Below, in pieces: positions 1-10,043 of a DNA stretch of 62,543 nt. Source of the stretch: an uncultured Roseovarius sp. (GTDB taxonomy: Bacteria; Pseudomonadota; Alphaproteobacteria; Rhodobacterales; Rhodobacteraceae); assembly GCF_913057115.1 (NCBI RefSeq), contig NZ_CAJXNN010000021.1:1-62543 (forward strand). The letters run 5' to 3'. A program made the position numbers and the translations under genes. The stretch's first letter is position 1; every line of letters starts with the position of its first letter. The notes under the pieces are model-generated. The model did no database searches, was not told the DNA's origin, and saw nothing but the letters and a program-made list of their open reading frames with translations.

Positions 1-768
1 GATGCCCGCCGCACGCAGGCGGTCTTCGATATCTGGGGCCATGCTCTTGAGAGCGGCACGGAGCATCTTGCGGCGTTGGTTGAAGGCGCGGGCGACCACC
101 CGTTCGAGGATCTTGGGGTCGGCGGGAAAGCGCGGCTCGGACAGGGCCTTGAGTTGAACGACGGCGCTTGAAACCTTGGGCGGCGGTGTGAAGGCGCCCG
201 GCGGTAGGTGCATGACAATCCGCGCGTCGGCACGCCATTGCGAGAGGATCGCCAGCCGCCCATAGGCCTTGGAGCCGGGTTGCGCGACGATTCGTTCGGC
301 TACCTCGCGTTGGAACATCAGCGTGAGGCTTTGCCAGAAGGGCGGCCAATCGGGCGGGGTGAGCCATCGGATCAGGAGTTCGGTGCCCACGTTGTAGGGC
401 AGGTTGGCGGCCACCTTGATCGGCGGGGTGAGGTGATCGAGCGGATTGACCTCAAGCGCGTCGGCGTTGAGCACCTCAAGCCGCCCCGGGTAGGCCTTGG
501 CGATGTCCTCAAGCGCGGGCAGGCAGCGGCTGTCTTTTTCGATGGCCACCACGCGGCGCGCGCCTTCGGAGAGGAGCCCGCGTGTCAGCCCGCCGGGGCC
601 GGGGCCGATTTCGAGCACGTCACAGCCCGTGAGGTCGCCCGCTTGGCGGGCGATCTTGGCGGTGAGGTTGAGATCGAGCAGGAAGTTTTGCCCCAAGGAT
701 TTGCGCGCGGAAAGGCCATGATCGGCGATCACTTGACGCAGGGGCGGCAGGCTGTCGATCGCGCTCAT
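1..768 (-). CDS. rsmA: 16S rRNA dimethyladenosine transferase RsmA (KsgA), 3' end outside the window
   Basis: SAM-dependent enzyme that dimethylates two adjacent adenosines near the 3' end of 16S rRNA late in small-subunit assembly. The 256 codons visible show SLGQNFL (about residues 24-30), the SAM loop [10 protein letters not shown] (53-62) and the catalytic NLPYN motif (122-126). The frame is still open at base 1. Family members are about 270-280 residues, so only the last few codons should be missing. The ATG overlaps the pdxA stop by 4 nt (ATGA), so it is translationally coupled as the last visible gene of the lptF-to-rsmA operon. Confidence 0.95.
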   Translation of the reverse strand, partial: MSAIDSLPPLRQVIADHGLSARKSLGQNFLLDLNLTAKIARQAGDLTGCDVLEIGPGPGGLTRGLLSEGARRVVAIEKDSRCLPALEDIAKAYPGRLEVLNADALEVNPLDHLTPPIKVAANLPYNVGTELLIRWLTPPDWPPFWQSLTLMFQREVAERIVAQPGSKAYGRLAILSQWRADARIVMHLPPGAFTPPPKVSSAVVQLKALSEPRFPADPKILERVVARAFNQRRKMLRAALKSMAPDIEDRLRAAGI

Positions 769-1742
769 GCCTGCGCGGCCCTTGCACGTGCCATGGTCTG
801 GGCCATGCGCAGGGCTTCGATCATGCTGGAGGGGTTGGCCGCGCCTTTGCCCGCGATGTCGAGGGCAGTGCCGTGATCGGGCGAGGTGCGGATGAAGGGC
901 AGGCCGAGGGTGACGTTCACGCCGCGGTCGAAATCCAGCGTCTTGATCGGGATGAGGGCCTGATCGTGGTACATGCAGATCGCCGCATCATAGGTCTCGC
1001 GGGCGCGCTCGTGGAACATGGTGTCGGCCGAAAGTGGGCCAATGAGGTCTATCCCTTCGTGGCGCAGGCGGTCGATCAGCGGGGCGATGATGCGGGTTTC
1101 TTCCTGCCCCATGGTACCGCCTTCGCCAGCGTGGGGGTTGAGGCCGGCAACGGCGATGCGGGGCGCTTTTATGCCGAAGTCGAGGATCAGGGCGGCATGG
1201 GTTATCCGGATGGTTTTTTCCAAAAGCTCTGGCGTCAGGGCTTGGGGCACCTGCGACAGTGGTATGTGGATGGTGGTGGGCACAACGCGCAGGGCTGCGC
1301 TTGCCAGCATCATCACCACGTCGGTGCCGCCGGCGAGGGCCGCGAGGTATTCGGTATGGCCCGGATATGCAAAGCCTGCCCCGGTTTGCAGGGCCTTCTT
1401 GTGGATGGGCGCGGTACAGAGGGCGGCGGCCTCGCCTTGTTGCACAAGATCAACGCCACGCGTGATGACGTCGATGACGGATTGTGCCTGTGCCGGAACG
1501 GGTGTGCCGGGGCTGTGTTGTCCGGGGAAGGGATGTGGCAGCACCGGCAAGCCCACGGCGGAGGCGGCCAAGGCCTCGGACGGGGCGGAGATTACGGCCA
1601 CCGGCGTGTTGGGCGGCAGGTGTGCGGGATCGCCAATCAGGAAAAAAGGCAGATCGCTGCGCAATTGGTCCCAAGCCATGGCCGCCAGTTCCGGGCCGAT
1701 GCCCGAAGGTTCCCCACAGGTCAGCGCGATCGGGGCGGTCAT
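765..1742 (-). CDS. pdxA: 4-hydroxythreonine-4-phosphate dehydrogenase PdxA
   Basis: NAD-dependent oxidation of 4-phosphooxy-threonine in the DXP-dependent vitamin B6 pathway; cytoplasmic. The 325-residue protein has the N-terminal GEPSGIGPE motif (10-18) and the metal-binding histidine contexts [17 protein letters not shown] and MYHDQALIP, followed by the C-terminal [14 protein letters not shown] block; length is normal. The start ATG overlaps the surA stop by 4 nt and the stop overlaps rsmA by 4 nt. The order surA-pdxA-rsmA is the same as in enterobacteria. Confidence 0.96.
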   Translation of the reverse strand: MTAPIALTCGEPSGIGPELAAMAWDQLRSDLPFFLIGDPAHLPPNTPVAVISAPSEALAASAVGLPVLPHPFPGQHSPGTPVPAQAQSVIDVITRGVDLVQQGEAAALCTAPIHKKALQTGAGFAYPGHTEYLAALAGGTDVVMMLASAALRVVPTTIHIPLSQVPQALTPELLEKTIRITHAALILDFGIKAPRIAVAGLNPHAGEGGTMGQEETRIIAPLIDRLRHEGIDLIGPLSADTMFHERARETYDAAICMYHDQALIPIKTLDFDRGVNVTLGLPFIRTSPDHGTALDIAGKGAANPSSMIEALRMAQTMARARAAQA

Positions 1743-2986
1743 TCCTTCTCGACGATCCGGGCCTCGGCGCGGAGCTGTTCAAGGTAGCCCTCACCGAAGG
1801 AATCAAGCCTTTGGTTGCGGATGAAATTCGTCAAATCCTCATCAGTCGGGCCTTCGCCGTCAAGCGCGGCGGTGCGACCGCAGAGCATGAGCAGGACAAG
1901 GGTCTCGCCTTGGGCGCGCGTGAGGGTGGTGGATATTTCACCGGGGTCCAGCTTGGACAGTTCGAAGGCGATGTCGGTCGGAATTTCCTCGGGTTTACGC
2001 GCGCCGCGATCCAGAACCTCGGGCGGTTGATCCTTGGCGACGCCATAAAGGTCATCGCAGGTGTCAACCTCGGCCCGGACGCGGGCCGCGCGTGCAAGCG
2101 CCTGTTCGCTGCGACCACCGTCGATATAATAGGCGGCGTATTCGATGGCCTCGTACTCGGGCTCGGGGACCTCGGTTTCTTCAATCTCGCGCAATTGGAA
2201 AAGCGCAATGGCATTGCCTGTGGACAGCGGATCGGAGACTTCGCCCGGTGCGAGCCCCAGAACGATGGGGCGCAGCGATGCGGGCAATTGTGTGATCGGC
2301 ATCCAGTCCAGACGCCCGCCACGGTTTCGGGTGCCCGAGGCCGAATATTGTCGCGCCGCCGATGAGAACTCGGCGACGGTATCAATCTCGGACAGACGGG
2401 CCGCGCGGGCTTGGGCCGCTTCGGCCTGCGCCGGGGTTGTCACCGGCAGAATGATCTCGGACATCAGTACCCGCACGCCGCTTTGACCGGAGACGGCATC
2501 GCGGGCGCGCTCCAGATCGGACTCGCTGACCGAGATGCGCGGGATGAAGCGGGCGCGGATCAACTCGCGCCATGTCACGCCGGAGCGCACGAAGGCGCGG
2601 AAGGTTTGTTCTGCAACACCGGCCCCTTCCAGCGCGCGGATGAGTTCTTCGGCAGTGAGGTCGGCACGCGCGGCGAATTCCTCCATCCCGGCCTCGATGT
2701 CGGGTTCTTCGAGAACAAGGCCTGCCGCATCTGCTGCGTCGAGTTTCAGGCGGTCTTCGATCAGTTGCTCCCGGGCGAGTTGCGCCGGGTTGCCGGGGGC
2801 GCGGAACAAGGTGAGCATGCGGGCGCGCTGTTCGATCTCGTATCGGGTGACGGCCTGATCGTTGACCTTGATCACCGGCTCGAAAAGGTTTTGCGCAGTG
2901 GCCGAACCGGTGCTGATCGCGGCGGCGAGAAGCAGGCCGGGCAAAGCGAAAATTCTGGAAAGGCGGCGCATCGTGGCTGGTGTCAT
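1739..2986 (-). CDS. surA: Periplasmic peptidyl-prolyl isomerase / chaperone SurA
   Basis: Periplasmic chaperone that escorts unfolded outer-membrane proteins to the BAM complex. The start chosen is the ATG 5 nt after the lptD stop; the frame extends further upstream, but that part lies inside lptD. The 415-residue product begins with a signal peptide (about 1-32, cut near ATA-QN), then a SurA N-terminal helical domain and one parvulin-type domain (roughly 165-270) with a GGRLDW motif. The C-terminal half is a diverged, non-parvulin region. This single recognisable PPIase domain is common in alphaproteobacterial SurA. It sits between lptD, a major client, and pdxA. Confidence 0.9.
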   Translation of the reverse strand: MTPATMRRLSRIFALPGLLLAAAISTGSATAQNLFEPVIKVNDQAVTRYEIEQRARMLTLFRAPGNPAQLAREQLIEDRLKLDAADAAGLVLEEPDIEAGMEEFAARADLTAEELIRALEGAGVAEQTFRAFVRSGVTWRELIRARFIPRISVSESDLERARDAVSGQSGVRVLMSEIILPVTTPAQAEAAQARAARLSEIDTVAEFSSAARQYSASGTRNRGGRLDWMPITQLPASLRPIVLGLAPGEVSDPLSTGNAIALFQLREIEETEVPEPEYEAIEYAAYYIDGGRSEQALARAARVRAEVDTCDDLYGVAKDQPPEVLDRGARKPEEIPTDIAFELSKLDPGEISTTLTRAQGETLVLLMLCGRTAALDGEGPTDEDLTNFIRNQRLDSFGEGYLEQLRAEARIVEKE

Positions 2987-2991
2987 TGAGG

Positions 2992-5175
2992 TCAGTTCCT
3001 GCATGTCCGGACGTAACTTTTGTCTTCTGTCTTCGTCGTAAAGCCCCTGAGCCCGACTGTGAAGCTGATATTCGTCGATGGGGTCAATGTAGTGGAAGAG
3101 GTGAAGCGGCGCGAGGCTGAAAGCGAAATATCCACGCATTCGTTGGTGTATTTCAGGCCAAGGCCTGCGCGAACCGAGCGATCCTGGGCCACGTCGTAGC
3201 GCCAATCGGCGCTGCTGGTCCAGTGGCGCGAAAGGCGGTGCGAGGCATCGAAGGCCCATTCGGACACATTGCCGGTGCGGTCTTCACGCGGGTCGTTGCG
3301 CAGCCAGATATATGTGGCACCGACATTGGTGCGGTCGGTTTGCCAGCTTGCGCGCGCCTCGGCCTTGGTGGTGTCGAAGGCATCGTCAAAGAGGCTGCGA
3401 CCGGTGAAGGTGAAACCGTTGTTGGTTTTGATTTGCCCAGCGAAGAGGACGTCGGAAAACTTGCCGCTGAGGCCCGATGAATTGGTGAAGGAGTCCAACC
3501 CGGAGACTTCCAATTGCTGGTCTTCGTGCACCACTTGCCCGACGGCAAAAGAGGTTTGCCAGCCGCTTGGATCCAATCGTGTCCAACTGATACCGTAGGC
3601 GCCGGTCAGGCCGCGTTCGCGCCTGTCGGGGGCGGTGAAGCGCGAAAGGGCGAAAAGGTTGCCCTCGTCGAACTCGATCCGGGTGCTTTCGTCATTGGGA
3701 ATGTTCGGGTTTGAGCCACCGACCCATGCCAACTGTAGAGACGGTTCGATAATCTGGGTCGCCCCGCTGCGTTCGGTTTTCAGAAGGGGCCAGCGCAGGC
3801 GCAGGGCCGCAGAGGGCGCGGGTTCGACCGCTTGTGATGCGCTCAACCCGCCGGATTGGGCGATATGGAAGCTGTCGACCGCAAGGCCGGTTTGGAAATG
3901 CGCCAACACTCCGGCGGGCATGGTCCAATTCCGGTGCCATTCGGCGCTGGCCGTAAGACGGGTGACATCGCGGCCATCGGCCCATGGGTCAATGTCTGCC
4001 CCGTCGGTTTCCAGCGAGGAGGAGCGGAAGTGACTGTGTGCCAAGGCGCTGAGCCGTATCTCGCCTCCTATGTTGGCGGGGTGGAGGCGCCTTTCGTATT
4101 CGGCATTGCCGACGATTGTCGGCAGGGTCTTGTTCGACTCTCCGGGGCGCAGCGAGTGGAAGTGCGTCAGCGCGCCGCGTATGTATTCATCGCGTTGAAC
4201 CCGTTCGATGGCCAGTTCACTGTCAAGCCGGTCCTTGTCGTAATAGCCGTAATCCAGAAGGTAGGTATCGTCACGCACAGCTTCGATATCGAAGGTAAGG
4301 GTGAAATCCTCGGGCAGTTCGAATGCGCCGCGTCCGAAAACATAACCGCGGGTCGAGCGCGGACCGAAATCATCGTCCGAAATCGCACCTTCGAACTCGA
4401 TCCGACCGTTGCGGAAGGCTTGACGGTAGCGCGCTTCGAGCGTGAGTGAGTTTGCGGATATGAAGGGTGTGAGCGTCAGATCCTTGTGGTCGCCGATGCG
4501 GATAAAGTAGGGGACGCGCACCCCGAAGCCCAACCGGGTCGAGTTATGCAGCGAGGGGATCAGGAAGCCGGTGGCGCGCTCAAGTGTGGGGTCGGGCAGG
4601 CGCAGACGTGGCATGTAAAAAATTGGCACGTCCATGACGCGCATTTGGGCATCGTCGAAATAGAGCTGCTTTTCCTGCTGGTCGTGGATCACCCTTCGAG
4701 CACGGATTTGCCAGATCGGCGGGCGTCCCGTTTCGCAAACCCGGCATGAGGTCACGGAGGCCTTGTAAAGCTGATTGTAACGACCGTCGCGGCGCGCCAT
4801 GGCATGGGCGGCCAGCTGTACCTGGTTTTCCATGACGATGCGGGCGCCGCGCAGGATTCCGTTTTGCATCTCGCGGTCAAGTTCGGCGGAGTCTGCCAGA
4901 ACGAGGGTGTTGTTGTTCTCGTGCAGGGTGATCGGGCCCTTGATGATCAGCGTTTCGGTGCTTTGATCGTATGTAATCTCGCTGGCTTGCAAGCGGCGCC
5001 CGTCATACATCGCCTCGACATTGCCATAGGCGGTGAGTTGATCATCGGCACTCAGATAGACGTCATCAGCCACCAGCATCGCGGGGGCGGGGGAGTCTTG
5101 CGCGTGCATGATTGCAGGCACGCTTGCAGCGGCCAAGGTGGCCAAGATCACGAGGAGGCATGATGCCAGCCGCAT
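2992..5175 (-). CDS. lptD: LPS-assembly protein LptD
   Basis: Outer-membrane beta-barrel that inserts lipopolysaccharide into the outer leaflet, fed by the Lpt bridge. The 727-residue protein starts at an ATG overlapping the lptG stop by one base (TAATG). It has a signal peptide (about 1-25, ending MHAQ), an LptA/OstA-like beta-jellyroll (about 30-135), a segment with two close cysteines (SCRVCETG) and a long C-terminal barrel. Its neighbours lptF and lptG encode the inner-membrane permeases of the same machine, and surA encodes its chaperone. The ATPase LptB and the bridge protein LptA are not in this window. Confidence 0.95.
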   Translation of the reverse strand: MRLASCLLVILATLAAASVPAIMHAQDSPAPAMLVADDVYLSADDQLTAYGNVEAMYDGRRLQASEITYDQSTETLIIKGPITLHENNNTLVLADSAELDREMQNGILRGARIVMENQVQLAAHAMARRDGRYNQLYKASVTSCRVCETGRPPIWQIRARRVIHDQQEKQLYFDDAQMRVMDVPIFYMPRLRLPDPTLERATGFLIPSLHNSTRLGFGVRVPYFIRIGDHKDLTLTPFISANSLTLEARYRQAFRNGRIEFEGAISDDDFGPRSTRGYVFGRGAFELPEDFTLTFDIEAVRDDTYLLDYGYYDKDRLDSELAIERVQRDEYIRGALTHFHSLRPGESNKTLPTIVGNAEYERRLHPANIGGEIRLSALAHSHFRSSSLETDGADIDPWADGRDVTRLTASAEWHRNWTMPAGVLAHFQTGLAVDSFHIAQSGGLSASQAVEPAPSAALRLRWPLLKTERSGATQIIEPSLQLAWVGGSNPNIPNDESTRIEFDEGNLFALSRFTAPDRRERGLTGAYGISWTRLDPSGWQTSFAVGQVVHEDQQLEVSGLDSFTNSSGLSGKFSDVLFAGQIKTNNGFTFTGRSLFDDAFDTTKAEARASWQTDRTNVGATYIWLRNDPREDRTGNVSEWAFDASHRLSRHWTSSADWRYDVAQDRSVRAGLGLKYTNECVDISLSASRRFTSSTTLTPSTNISFTVGLRGFTTKTEDKSYVRTCRN

Positions 5176-6266
5176 TAGCCGTCCTCCATGTGAAGCAGGA
5201 TGCCCAAGGCCAGCAGGAAGGACGCAACAGGCGGCGCCCATGCGGCCAGAAGCACGGGTATCTGGCCGTTTTCACCCAGGATTTGCGCGAAGTTGCGAAT
5301 GTAGTGCAGTGTAAAGCCCAGCATGACAGCGGAAAGAACCGAGATACCGGTATTGCTGATCCGGGTGTGGCGCATGGTGAAGGCCGCGGTCAGCATGACG
5401 AGGGCGACCAAGAACAGAGGGCTGGCCAGTTCCATCTGAAACCAAACGGCGTAGCGGCGCGCGGAAAACCCGGCCTCTTCCAACTGGTTTATGAAGTCGG
5501 GCAGGTCCCAGAGCGAAATATACTCAGGCTTGCCGAAACTGTCGAGAATCCGGTCTTGCGTAAGCGCCGACGGGACCGAAAGCGCGGCAATCTCGCGCGC
5601 CGAGGATTCAGGATTGCTACCGGTTTCGAGCGTCCAGAGCTTGGCATTGCGCAAAAGCCATTCGCCATCGGAAAGCTCTGCCGTTTGGGCGGAAATGCGG
5701 CGCAGTGGCGCGCCGTCCGGTGAAAAGGCGATGAATGTCGCGTCATAGAGTGTCGTGACGTCGGAACTGGCATGGTTGGCGTGGATCACGGTTTGGCCGG
5801 TGTCGCTGCCCTGACGGAGCCAAAGCCCCTCGGAGGAAATGGCCAGCACGTTTGAGCCGCCCCCCATATGGCTGTTGACCAGATCATTGTACCGTTTGGA
5901 CGCAGCGGCGACGATCGGGTTGAACATGCTGATTGCTACCAGCCCGATCAGAAGCGCCACCGTGATCGGGGCTGCCAGAGCGCGGAGTGCGGATCGCCCC
6001 GAGGCACGCACCACGACGAGTTCCGAACTGCGCGCTAGCCGCAAGAACAGTGCGACAGTTGCGAGGATCATGACCAATGGCAGGATTTCATAATTGGCAT
6101 GCGGCAGGTTCAGCGCCACGATCTCGGCCACTTGCAGGAAGGGCAAGTCAGGGAAGTCCTGTAGCTCGTCCACAAGGTCGATCAGTGCCAGTAGCAGCAC
6201 GAAAACGGCAAAGATGCCGAGGAATGTCCAAAGGAACTTGCGGGCGAAATAACTGTGCAGGATCAT
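5175..6266 (-). CDS. lptG: LPS export ABC transporter permease LptG
   Basis: Inner-membrane permease that, with LptF and the LptB ATPase, extracts LPS from the inner membrane. The 363-residue protein has N-terminal transmembrane segments (about 10-30, 55-80 and 95-120), a large periplasmic jellyroll and three C-terminal membrane helices, the usual YjgP/YjgQ layout. The start MILHSYFARKF is an ATG overlapping the lptF stop by 4 nt; a longer in-frame extension lies inside lptF and was discarded. Confidence 0.94.
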   Translation of the reverse strand: MILHSYFARKFLWTFLGIFAVFVLLLALIDLVDELQDFPDLPFLQVAEIVALNLPHANYEILPLVMILATVALFLRLARSSELVVVRASGRSALRALAAPITVALLIGLVAISMFNPIVAAASKRYNDLVNSHMGGGSNVLAISSEGLWLRQGSDTGQTVIHANHASSDVTTLYDATFIAFSPDGAPLRRISAQTAELSDGEWLLRNAKLWTLETGSNPESSAREIAALSVPSALTQDRILDSFGKPEYISLWDLPDFINQLEEAGFSARRYAVWFQMELASPLFLVALVMLTAAFTMRHTRISNTGISVLSAVMLGFTLHYIRNFAQILGENGQIPVLLAAWAPPVASFLLALGILLHMEDG

Positions 6267-7408
6267 GTCGCGCCCTCGATCCGGTGACGCTTCCACGGGG
6301 TCAGTTTGCGGCCAAGGCCGGGGTTGGCCGCAAGGTATAACAGGCCGCCGGTGATCGCTATTCCAAGAGCGGCGGGAAGGTAGAGCAGTGGCCAGGCGGA
6401 GGCGCTGCCGAGGACCGTGCCGGATAGCCCGCCTTCGACCATCTTGATCAGGACCAGGATGATGAAGGCCCCGACGATCTGTGACCAGACGCCAAAGCGG
6501 CTGTAGGTGCCGACCAGAAGCGTGGCGAACCCGATGAGCGCGGCGACGATGCACATGATCGCCTGTGTGAAGCGATTATGCACCTCGTAGTTCACTTGTG
6601 CGACACTGACGCCGGTGCGCTCGGCAACCGCTTGCGGATCAAGCAGCATATCGGGCGTTGCCGCAAAGCCGACCTTGTCAAGGTTGATCTGGTCGCGCGA
6701 AACGAGGCTGGAGATGTCATAGGAAAAATCATCGAAATGCGTTGTAAAAAGGCGCTTGCCGTCGGTGCGCAGGACTTGCGCAAGACCTTCGATCATCACC
6801 AGTTTGGTGCCGCCGCCTTGCTGCACGAGATAGGCCTGTGACGACGTGTAGGTGACCGGGCGGTCCTGGTTACGGCGATCCGAGAGGAAGACATCGCGCA
6901 ACTCACCTTCCGGTGAGATATCCCGGATGTAAAAGGTGATACCGGGGGCGGGATGCAGGAATTCCCCTTCGCTCAGAAGTTTGGCGGTGATGTTCTGGCT
7001 GACCTCGGCCTGCCTTATGCGCAATTGGCTGAGACTGGAGGGAATCAAAAGGTGGGTGAGCAGCGACATCATCACGGCGATGAGAATGCCGAAGATCAGC
7101 ACCGGCCGGATCAGTCGGTAGGGGGAATAGCCCGTCGCCTGCATCACGGTGAGCTCACTTTCGGTGCTCAGACGGTTCGTGACATAGACCGTCGCCGCAA
7201 AGGCGGCAATCGGCAGGACAACGCCGATCACCCCCGGCAAAGTCAGCGCCGTGAATTCCAGAAAAACCCAGGCGGGTTGTCCATCGCCGATGAGTCGATC
7301 GAACATGCGCACCGCTTTGTTGATCCAGAAGATCGACACCAGAACAAGCGCAAAAAACCCGAACAACACCATGAATTGCGACAGCATATACCTGTCGAAT
7401 CTGGTCAC
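6263..7408 (-). CDS. lptF: LPS export ABC transporter permease LptF
   Basis: Partner permease of LptG in the inner-membrane LptB2FG complex. The 381-residue product has the YjgP/YjgQ arrangement: TM helices near the N terminus (about 9-30, 50-75 and 95-115), a periplasmic domain and three C-terminal TM helices. I chose the GTG start (VTRFDRYML), because a run of six G preceded by TT lies a few bases upstream and serves as a ribosome-binding site; a TTG 12 nt further upstream is the alternative. First gene of the six-gene minus-strand operon, divergent from pepA. Confidence 0.93.
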   Translation of the reverse strand: MTRFDRYMLSQFMVLFGFFALVLVSIFWINKAVRMFDRLIGDGQPAWVFLEFTALTLPGVIGVVLPIAAFAATVYVTNRLSTESELTVMQATGYSPYRLIRPVLIFGILIAVMMSLLTHLLIPSSLSQLRIRQAEVSQNITAKLLSEGEFLHPAPGITFYIRDISPEGELRDVFLSDRRNQDRPVTYTSSQAYLVQQGGGTKLVMIEGLAQVLRTDGKRLFTTHFDDFSYDISSLVSRDQINLDKVGFAATPDMLLDPQAVAERTGVSVAQVNYEVHNRFTQAIMCIVAALIGFATLLVGTYSRFGVWSQIVGAFIILVLIKMVEGGLSGTVLGSASAWPLLYLPAALGIAITGGLLYLAANPGLGRKLTPWKRHRIEGAT

Positions 7409-7535
7409 ATTTCCCCCCAAAGGCAGCAGTCTTGCAGGGTAACTTATCGGAATTGGACGCGGGGGAAAACTGCTAACTGGTCAATGCCGGTCTCACGCGC
7501 TAGGACTTGGGGCCAGACACGCAAGGAGGCAGCAG

Positions 7536-9005
7536 ATGACGACACCGGTCGCAGTGACTTTCAAGGAAACCGACAATGACGCAATCGCCGAGGCCGAGGG
7601 CCGGGTGGCGATCATCGTCACCCCCGACGGGAAGTTGGACACCTCGGCGCGTCGGGTAAACCGCCTGACCCGTGGCGCGGTGAAACGTTTGGCCGAAAGC
7701 GAGGCCTGGGGCAAGATGAAGCCCGGGCAGGTCAAGAGCCTGACGATGCCCTCGGGCATGGCCGCCGAGGCGGTTGATGTGGTCTGTTTGCCGCGCCGGG
7801 CAACGGTCGAGGAGGCGCGCAAGGCCGGTGTGGCCCTTGGCAAGGTCAAGGGTGACGGGGCGCTTCTGTTGATGGCAGGGTCGCTGCGACGAGTGGCGGA
7901 ACTGGCGCTTGGTGTGGCTTTGCGCGCCTATGCCTTCACCGCGCGCAAGACCGCGCCGGTCGAAGAGGCGGGTGCCGTCACAGTGATGACGAACAACCCC
8001 GACGATGCCGAGGAGAAATTCACGCCGCTGCGCGCCGTGGCCGAGGGCGTTTTCTTCACCCGCGACCTGATCAGCGAGCCGGCGAATTACCTGACCACGA
8101 CCGAATTCGCCTCGCGGATCGAGGCGCTTTCCGACACCGGCCTGAAAATCAAGGTGCTGGACGAAGCCGAGATGGAAGAGCTTGGCATGGGCTCGCTTTT
8201 GAGCGTGGGCCATGGCAGTGCCAGCCCCTCGAAACTGGCAATCATGGAATGGAACGGCGGCGAGAAAGATGCAGCGCCCCTCGCTTTGGTGGGCAAGGGC
8301 GTCGTTTTCGATACCGGCGGTATCAGCCTCAAGCCGGCGGCCGGCATGGAAGACATGACGATGGACATGGGCGGCGCCGGTGTTGTCTGTGGTGTGATGA
8401 AAACGCTGGCGCTGCGTGGTGCCAAGGCGAATGTCGTGGGCTTGGTTGGTTTGGTGGAAAACATGCCGTCGGACCGCGCGACGCGACCGGGCGACGTGGT
8501 GACCTCGATGAAAGGTGATACGATCGAGGTGATCAATACCGATGCCGAAGGCCGTTTGGTTCTGGCCGATGTGCTGTGGTACGCGCAGGAGCACTACAAA
8601 CCTGCGGGGGTCGTCGATCTGGCCACGCTCACGGGCGCGATCATTATCGGTCTGGGCCATGAGAACGCAGGCGTGTTCAGCAACGATGACACCTTCGCCG
8701 GGCATTTCCTGAAGGCCGCGGAAGCCGAGGGCGAGGGCGCGTGGCGTATGCCCATGGGCCAAGCCTATGACGACATGCTGAAATCCGACATCGCGGATAT
8801 GAAGAACGTTGGCGGGCGGCCTGCCGGGTCGATCACTGCGGCGCAGTTTCTCAAGCGGTTCGTGAAAGACGACGTGCCGTGGATGCATCTGGACATCGCG
8901 GGGGTGGCCAGTGTCAAATCCGAGACCAAGTACGCGCCCAAGGGCGCGTCGGGCTGGGGTGTGATGGCGCTTAACAGGTTGGTCGCGGACCGCTTTGAGG
9001 GCTAA
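7536..9005 (+). CDS. pepA: Leucyl aminopeptidase PepA (M17)
   Basis: Cytoplasmic dinuclear-metal aminopeptidase that removes N-terminal residues; some homologues also bind DNA as Xer accessory factors. The 489-residue protein carries the metal-site motif GKGVVFDTGGISLKP (about 252-266) and the M17 signature NTDAEGRL (about 333-340). A strong Shine-Dalgarno AAGGAGG lies 6 nt before the ATG. It is the first gene of a plus-strand set with holC 5 nt downstream; the pepA-holC pairing is widespread in proteobacteria. Confidence 0.96.
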   Translation: MTTPVAVTFKETDNDAIAEAEGRVAIIVTPDGKLDTSARRVNRLTRGAVKRLAESEAWGKMKPGQVKSLTMPSGMAAEAVDVVCLPRRATVEEARKAGVALGKVKGDGALLLMAGSLRRVAELALGVALRAYAFTARKTAPVEEAGAVTVMTNNPDDAEEKFTPLRAVAEGVFFTRDLISEPANYLTTTEFASRIEALSDTGLKIKVLDEAEMEELGMGSLLSVGHGSASPSKLAIMEWNGGEKDAAPLALVGKGVVFDTGGISLKPAAGMEDMTMDMGGAGVVCGVMKTLALRGAKANVVGLVGLVENMPSDRATRPGDVVTSMKGDTIEVINTDAEGRLVLADVLWYAQEHYKPAGVVDLATLTGAIIIGLGHENAGVFSNDDTFAGHFLKAAEAEGEGAWRMPMGQAYDDMLKSDIADMKNVGGRPAGSITAAQFLKRFVKDDVPWMHLDIAGVASVKSETKYAPKGASGWGVMALNRLVADRFEG

Positions 9006-9010
9006 GAAGC

Positions 9011-9469
9011 ATGGGCGCGGCCTATTTCTATCACCTGACGCGCAAGCCCCTGGAGGTGACGCTGCCGATGCTGCTGGACAAAGCACGCGAGGCAGGCTGG
9101 CGCGTTGCGGTGCGAGGCCGCGAGGCCGCGCGCATGGATTGGCTGGATGAAAAGCTGTGGCTGGGGGCGGAGGATGGGTTCCTGCCGCATGGCCGCGCAG
9201 GCCAGCCGCATGAGACCGAGCAGCCGATTTTACTGACCACCGAGTCGGCGATGCCCAATGCCGCGGCTTGCCTGATGACGGTGGATGGTGCCGAGGTGGC
9301 CCCCGAGGAAGTGCAGGCGCTTGAGCGGGTTTGCGTGTTGTTTGACGGCAATGACGAGGCCGCCGTTCAGGTAGCGCGCGAACAGTGGAAACTCCTGACC
9401 GGGGCGGGTTGTCAGGCGCAGTACTGGTCTGAAGCCTCGGGCCGGTGGGAGAAGATGGCCGAAGCCTGA
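9011..9469 (+). CDS. holC: DNA polymerase III chi subunit HolC
   Basis: Clamp-loader accessory subunit that links the polymerase III holoenzyme to SSB. The 152-residue protein begins YFYHLTRKPLE and has the conserved chi core (RGREAARMDWLDEKLW, then the PHETEQPILLT block). Length is typical. It follows pepA by 5 nt and is probably co-transcribed; its partner protein SSB is encoded at 33402-33908. Confidence 0.92.
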   Translation: MGAAYFYHLTRKPLEVTLPMLLDKAREAGWRVAVRGREAARMDWLDEKLWLGAEDGFLPHGRAGQPHETEQPILLTTESAMPNAAACLMTVDGAEVAPEEVQALERVCVLFDGNDEAAVQVAREQWKLLTGAGCQAQYWSEASGRWEKMAEA

Positions 9470-9550
9470 GGCGCGGGATGCGGTCAGTTGCTTGCATTCT
9501 GCGGTGCAATATTGTTGCGTGTGGGGTGACAGAATTTACGGAGCCGCCCC

Positions 9551-10042
9551 ATGCGTATTGGCCTTTATCCTGGTACTTTCGATCCCATCACCTTGGGGCA
9601 TATCGACATCATCCGTCGCGCCGCAATATTGGTGGACAGGTTGGTGATCGGTGTGGCGATCAACCGCGACAAGGGGCCTTTGTTCACCCTTGAAGAGCGG
9701 GTTGCCATGATCGAAACCGAATGTGCCATATTGAGCGAGCAGACCGGCACCGAGATCGTTGCGCACCCCTTTGAAAACCTGTTGATTGATTGCGCCCATG
9801 ATGTGGGCGCACAATTGATCGTGCGTGGCCTGCGGGCGGTCACGGATTTTGAGTACGAGTTCCAGATGGTCGGGATGAACCGGGCGCTTGATAGTTCGGT
9901 CGAGACTGTGTTCTTGATGGCCGATGCCAATCACCAGGCGATTGCCAGCAAGCTGGTCAAGGAAATTGCCCGGCTTGGGGGCGACGTGAGCAAGTTCGTC
10001 ACACCAGCGGTGCGGGCGCGGCTTTTGGAGAAGTTCAGCTAG
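9551..10042 (+). CDS. coaD: Phosphopantetheine adenylyltransferase CoaD
   Basis: Transfers AMP from ATP to 4'-phosphopantetheine, the penultimate step of coenzyme A synthesis; cytoplasmic hexamer. The 163-residue protein has the nucleotidyltransferase motif GTFDPITLGH (8-17) and the conserved RGLRAVTDFEYE and SSxxVK-like (ASKLVKEIA) segments. Length is normal. The 81-nt space after holC suggests either a separate promoter or a loose operon. Confidence 0.96.
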   Translation: MRIGLYPGTFDPITLGHIDIIRRAAILVDRLVIGVAINRDKGPLFTLEERVAMIETECAILSEQTGTEIVAHPFENLLIDCAHDVGAQLIVRGLRAVTDFEYEFQMVGMNRALDSSVETVFLMADANHQAIASKLVKEIARLGGDVSKFVTPAVRARLLEKFS

Positions 10043-10043
10043 A

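Noticed and set aside
7500..9509. A 669-codon minus-strand frame
   Set aside because: Antisense to pepA and holC; His- and Arg-rich translation typical of a shadow frame.
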